Assembly (NCBI RefSeq): GCF_030272615.1
Contig: NC_081415.1
Coordinates: forward strand, 626,819,740-626,883,739
Source: Cryptomeria japonica
Lineage: Eukaryota > Streptophyta > Pinopsida > Cupressales > Cupressaceae
DNA length: 64,000 bases
Direction of reading: 5' to 3'
Below the pieces are notes generated by a model. It had not been told where the DNA came from. It worked only from the letters and a program-made list of their open reading frames with translations, and did not search any database. This document shows positions 59,234 to 64,000 of the stretch, piece by piece; position 1 is the first letter of the stretch; every line of letters begins with the position of its first letter. The position numbers were made by a program, and so were the translations under genes.

Positions 59234-60703
59234 TGCTATATATAGGAATTTGGAAACCATCAAAGCAACATAAACATTAGCCTAGCTCAATCACGAAAGC
59301 TAAAATGCAGTGATAACAATCCTAAAAACATTAAATGAAAACATGAAAACAAGACATTCAAAATGAAATCTAAGCAAACCAAATGCAGATGTCTCCTTCA
59401 TGTGGCTCCATTGTCCTTCTTTCTCCTTCAAATTGCTTTTGTTTTGTGGATCTCACCTTCAAGTGCATAAGTATAATATGAAAGCAAGATTGACAAGACA
59501 GCATAAAGATACTAGAAGCGTGATTGATTCGGCCAGGGACTTTGATTGAAGAAATTCATCCAATTTATAGACAAATTGGAGAAAAGATCAGATTAGCATG
59601 AAGAGATTTGAAAGGAAATTTCAAATCAAGAATGACAATTATGACAAATTACTATGCAAGATTGATTGATTGATAATTATGACAAATTATGACAAATTTC
59701 TATGTCAAAATTGATTGATTGACAATTATGACAAATTATGACAAATTTGCTATGTCATTCCCATGAAATTAGGAGAAATATTAGAGAAAATAGAAAATTA
59801 GATGAATTAGAAATTAGGAAATTAGGAAATTAGAAATTGATGAAAATTAGGAAATTAGAAAATTAGGTAAATTAACTAATAATTTTTCATTCATTAATTA
59901 ATTCACAAAAAGGGAGGAATTAGTTAGCCAATTAAATAAACATTTAATTGTGACAAGAAGACTTAGGATAAATAAACAAATTATTAATCCTTAGAGGGAA
60001 AATGACCAACAAGGTTAAATGAACAAATCATGAAACCCTAGAACATGAATTAGAAATGCAAGGACGACAATTAGGTCTTGATGAAAGATAATTGATATCG
60101 ATTCGATTTGATCATGATTCTGACTGACAAAGGACCAATGCTGATAAGTGATTTGATTGATAAATGTGCCAATTGACGAGGAACAATGATTAATTGATCC
60201 AAATTGACATGATTGAGAAGGATGATGATCGATGACAAATTGATCGCGAGATGACAAGATTGAAAATAACAACGATCGATGACAAATCAATCGCAAGTCA
60301 ACAAGATTGAAAATAACAATGATCGATGACAAATCGATCGCAAGTCGACAAGATTGAAAATGACAATGATCAATGACAAATCGATCGCAAAATGACAAGA
60401 TTGATAAGAGGACAAAACCCTAATTAGGATTGACGATGTCCAAAATGATAACAAATGAGCACGCACATTGATGTGACAGGATAAGATTGACCAAAATCAT
60501 GACTGAAGATTGTTGTCGACAAGACCAAATTCGAAAGCGAGGCAAATGAAGAATGCAGAAGAAGGACTCGATACTTGCAAATGATAAAAACCAAGTGCGT
60601 GACATAGGAGAAATGTTAATGCAATGCAAAAACCCTAAAATAAGGCAATGCGCAAATGTTAAAGTATGATTCCGCAAGCATTGAGCATTTTTAGACGTCT
60701 ACT
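59234..60703 (-). repeat. R2 3' LTR
   Basis: About 1470 bp, alignable by eye with the R1 LTR over its length (for example ggagccacatg against ggagccgcatg, and the TATA hairpin at 59558-59580). The minus-strand end is set at 59234 after tatatagca, less certain than the start. Confidence 0.85.
60228..60400 (-). repeat. U3 dyad repeats of R2 (about 47 bp units)
   Basis: Three to four units of a 47 bp repeat with gatcgatgacaaatcgatcgc, the counterpart of the R1 U3 repeats. Some units have lost arm symmetry. Confidence 0.8.
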
Positions 60704-60717
60704 TTTTGCCCCTCTTT
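60704..60717 (-). other. Polypurine tract of R2
   Basis: aaagaggggcaaaa on the minus strand directly before the LTR start, identical to R1. Confidence 0.88.
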
Positions 60718-61246
60718 GAGACAATGCGATATTAAGCATTGTTTCAAAGAACAATAATGAAAATGCCACAAACAATGACAATGACATATGCATGCCCCCT
60801 CAAGGAATTGGCCGGAAACATCCAGAAAAGAGGCCAATTGATCGATAATAATGATAGAACATGATAGGAGCAAACAGACTGACAATCGGAGACCGGATGC
60901 ACAAAGGACAAGCAATTGAAGGTGCAAAAGACCATGACCAGCATGAGATGGAGAGAGTGCATGTCCATCTATGCACTGACAAAGATCTATAAATGAGATA
61001 AAGAAAGTGAAAAGAGCTCATTTGCACTAGCTAAAGAGGAGAATTTGTTACTCTGGAAAAGGACACTTGCAGAGAGATGGCAAACATTCCAATGGCAGAT
61101 CACCTCGAGGAACGTGTACACACCTATAGATGATCGGATGATGCGGGAGTAGCGGTATGAATCTCAAAAACCCATATTGTCAATTTTATGAATTTGACTT
61201 GCTTGCGGGACATTGCGAGGCCCACAGGAAATGCAGAAAGTGACTT

Positions 61247-61317
61247 CTGCGCCTGTGTGAGTGCATCCTGCGCTTGTGTAGGGTACACAGGTGCAAGTTG
61301 ATACAACATAGGCGCAG
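61247..61317. repeat. R2 3' phased array
   Basis: Direct copies ctgcgcctgtgt (61247) and ctgcgcttgtgt (61268) are 21 bp apart. Inverted copies acacaggtgcaag (61285) and acataggcgcag (61306) are also 21 bp apart. Same plan as in R1. Confidence 0.82.
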
Positions 61318-61490
61318 TTGTGCACTGGGAGCTCAAATTTGGTCAAAAACAGCATGCGAAGGGTCCAAAAAGGGGGATAAGGGTAGGATAGATCAAAATA
61401 GATTAGAAACACCCTGAATTGGACATGAAACAAGGAAATGCATCCCATAGAAGGAAACCCTAAAACTAACAAAGTGTGCCCCAATTGTGA

Positions 61491-62456
61491 TGCAAACTCG
61501 ATAGTATCCATTGATCATGCAGGAGAATCAACCTAACTACTTCATGTTACGACATAGACTCAGGAGCATGGACAGAGATACATTAGCAGGACTTGGAATA
61601 TACTATATCACATTCATGCCCAAGATTAGGGCAAACACAGGACTACTGACCGCATTGGCAGAGCGATGGCATTCGAAGACTTCCTCCTTCCATCTGGTGA
61701 CTGGAGAGACAACTGTGACACTAGAGGATGATTCAGCCACACATAGCATATGCCAACTTCACACAGCTACAACAGAGACAGTGGGATTGGAGATCAGATG
61801 CGATAGATGTCGGGATGACAGAGGAGTATGAGCGATGGTTTGCACGATGACGGATAGTGCCATTGACAGATCCTGATATTCCAGTACCGAGGAGACAGGA
61901 GGACTTCCCACTCGAAGGAGAGGAGGAAGGAGATGATGAGGATGAGGAGGATGAGGGCGATGATGAGGATGAGGGGGATGACGATTATGAGCCAGATTCA
62001 GCCAATCAGGAGTCATTGCAGGATATACCCATAGAGCCAAAGACAGCTAGGATAGAGGAGATGGAGATGTGTAGGGCTACCATAGCGAGTCAGCATGATC
62101 ACATTATGACATTAGAGAGACAAAATGCCATCTTGAGGACAAAGAATGATCAGTTCAAAGCAGAGATAGCCAAATTGACAGTGGCTCGAGATACCGCGAT
62201 AGCCCAGGCACAGCGAGAAGAACAGAGAGTCACTGAGTATATTGGGTCGATTAGGGATGCCAGTGCATGTGAGATGGCACAGATGTCGGTAGAGACCAGA
62301 GAGGAGATACGCCATTGGAGGACACTATATGAGAGTGTAGTTCCACCAGAGCAGAGAGCATCGTCATATCGGGCACGATCGAGGACAAAGAGTAGGGCAC
62401 ACTCTCGGAGGTCAGTGAGCAGCATGGGGGTGAGTAGACCTATGAGACCACCATAG
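61491..62456 (+). pseudogene. Antisense PMD gene of R2 with internal deletion
   Basis: Relative to R1 the ancestral ATG is at about 61491, followed at once by TAG; an in-frame ATG is at 61517. FMLRHRLRSMDRDTLAG, LTALAERWHSKTSSFHL and GETTVTLED are clear. At about 61728 the sequence jumps to the equivalent of R1 19985, a deletion of roughly 0.8 kb that removes most of the PMD. A second, shifted open part (61857-62456) encodes the acidic tract, coiled coil (MTLERQNAILRTKND) and Arg/Ser tail, ending at TAG. It keeps sense codons at two positions where R1 has stops. Confidence 0.83.
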
Positions 62457-64000
62457 CCAAGACCTGGGGTAGGAGGGACATCATCCTTGAGACATGGAAG
62501 GGATGAGGAGAAAAGAGGGAGCACCCAGTGACAGAGGCACATGCTCCTTAAGACAGAGACATATGTAGTTTGACATTTATGTAGTCAGCCTACGGGCCAT
62601 ACTTAGGACAGACAGTCCAATTTTGTACTCTGATATTATTTTGATATATGATATGATATGCATCAATATGATGGGATGCAATATGTTATGACTTATAGTT
62701 ATTTTCCATGTATGGATGGCTTATGCAAGGTTTTATGTACCATTTTGGAACATGTATGGATATATTTTTATGTTTTTTTGATGCATTTATAATATGAAAT
62801 GGATAAAATGCTTGATATGATGCTCGATGTGATGTTTGATATAATGCAAATGTACTAACCAATGAATGCAGGATGCAGCATATGTGTTTGGGGAAATCAG
62901 AGCACTAGACCGAACTAACTATCCGAACTGACAGAAGAAATGTTAGTAAGAATAAATGAGATAGAGGACAGTTAGAGATGAAGAAAAACTTGCTTTCAGT
63001 AATGCACTGTGTAGGTGAGAACCTTTATTTAATTTAGCAAAATGGACGCATAGCATCATGGCATTGAAGGCCAAAGCTGAAACACAACCCTTTTTGCAAA
63101 AGATAGACACATCGCACACAAGGAATGAGTGAAGCATCCCAGGGTGCATACATCAAGGGTCAAGGTATGTGTGGCGTTCACAAAGCGAACGTACTTATCA
63201 CAGACACCCAATGATATAGTTGCCCCAGTTTGTGACAAACATTCCACAAACAGCAATCACAACAAAAAAGAAAGGGACCATGAACCATCCGGGTCACTCT
63301 AAATCACTCAGTGACATCATCAAGCAACATAGGAACATGATCGAAGCCAAAGACAAATCAATAAATGATAAGACACACTAATTCCAACAAGTCAAACAAA
63401 CATCTTGATCTTCATTGTCAAAAGTTGAAAGTGTTGATAGGACGATCATGCTGTCTGATTTCAGGGAATGTGGTACCCCGTCTAAGACAGAAAACAGTCT
63501 GGTTTCGAGCATACCATACCCTGTATAAGACCCATGATAGTAGTGAAAAGGACAAATCATATTGATGCTGACGTTTGATTGAGAAGAAAATTGTGATCAG
63601 TTTGAATGTCTGGTTTGATTGAAAAAGTTCATCTGTTTATGCATGATTTCATTAAAGCACAGTGTGTGATTGTGTGTCATTGGATGTATACTCAGTGATC
63701 TGTCTTATGCACCAAGAGGATATATTTTTTTTTGTTTTGCTTATCGAGTGTGTACAATTTTTTTGTGTTCATTTTTTTTCAGGACTTTATTTGACTTTTT
63801 AGGGATTTTTTTCAGGACATTATTTGATTTTTTGGATTTTTTCAGGACATTATTTGATTTTTAGGGATTTTGCCTCTAGCGTCTAGCAAGGCAAGGAATA
63901 TGACAGGTGAATAAATAGGCTTTCTAAAATGATGGTGGATAGAGGGAAGACAAAGGCCTTTTATCATGGAGACAATGCGGATGCAATTTTCAAGGGCTAT
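62457..64000. other. R2 non-coding region downstream of PMD
   Basis: Reverse counterpart of R1 17900-19249. No gene seen. Contains the conserved block at 63440-63540 and tcaggacatt repeats near 63775-63860. Confidence 0.7.

Larger units (their letters stand above)
59234..64000 (-). mobile_element. R2: relative of R1 on the minus strand, cut by the window end
   Basis: LTR 60703-59234, purine tract, mixed-orientation phased array, antisense PMD gene and downstream non-coding region, in the order seen in R1 but reversed. The LTR start reads AGTAGACGTC instead of TGTAGACACC, so it is older than R1. Its 5' part lies beyond 64000. Confidence 0.9.

Overview
The window is plant nuclear DNA made almost entirely of LTR retrotransposons stacked inside one another. 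I find no host gene, rRNA, tRNA gene or CRISPR array. Recognisable Ty1/copia and Ty3/gypsy (Tat-type) domains, initiator-Met-type primer sites and long AT-rich LTRs point to a seed plant with a large, repeat-dense genome. A gymnosperm is my guess; nothing here names the species.

Layout, outermost to innermost as I infer it. Element E is a decayed Tat-type Ty3/gypsy element on + (36793-58969) with gag, protease, G-patch, RT, two RNase H regions, integrase, and a plant mobile domain (PMD) gene in antisense before its 3' LTR. A 4.4 kb non-coding insertion, K (53383-57761, TSD TTCGT), splits E's 3' LTR. E's 5' LTR is cut by element G (minus, 5' LTR 35717-36792). G is cut by copia element H (minus, 5' LTR 31958-32419). 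H abuts copia element C (plus, 3' LTR 27877-29255). C's RNase H is cut by copia element A (minus, 5' LTR 26216-27317). A's gag is cut by element B (minus, 5009-25995, TSD GTTGG). B is cut by R1 (plus, 10362-23374, TSD CTAAT). A's RNase H is also cut by a gypsy-type LTR, D (1-1263). To the right of E, after a 264 bp fragment, lies R2 (59234 to beyond the window end, minus), a relative of R1.

Two elements lack pol. R1 carries a roughly 1,000-codon gln/pro/ser-rich ORF and an antisense PMD gene of about 582 codons. B carries a coiled-coil plus five-zinc-knuckle gag-like frame and a frame of about 1,130 codons that I do not recognise. R1's LTRs differ by about five substitutions and one 26 bp gap, so it is young; B's LTRs are clearly more diverged, as the nesting requires.

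The strongest unexplained signals are: (1) short GCGC-cored motifs repeated with a 20-22 bp period, next to the primer site and, in inverted orientation, just before the polypurine tract in the gypsy-type elements; (2) antisense PMD genes in all three gypsy-type elements whose 3' half is visible; (3) a GC-rich array of seven 22 bp palindromes in K; (4) a leader module shared by R1, E and G.
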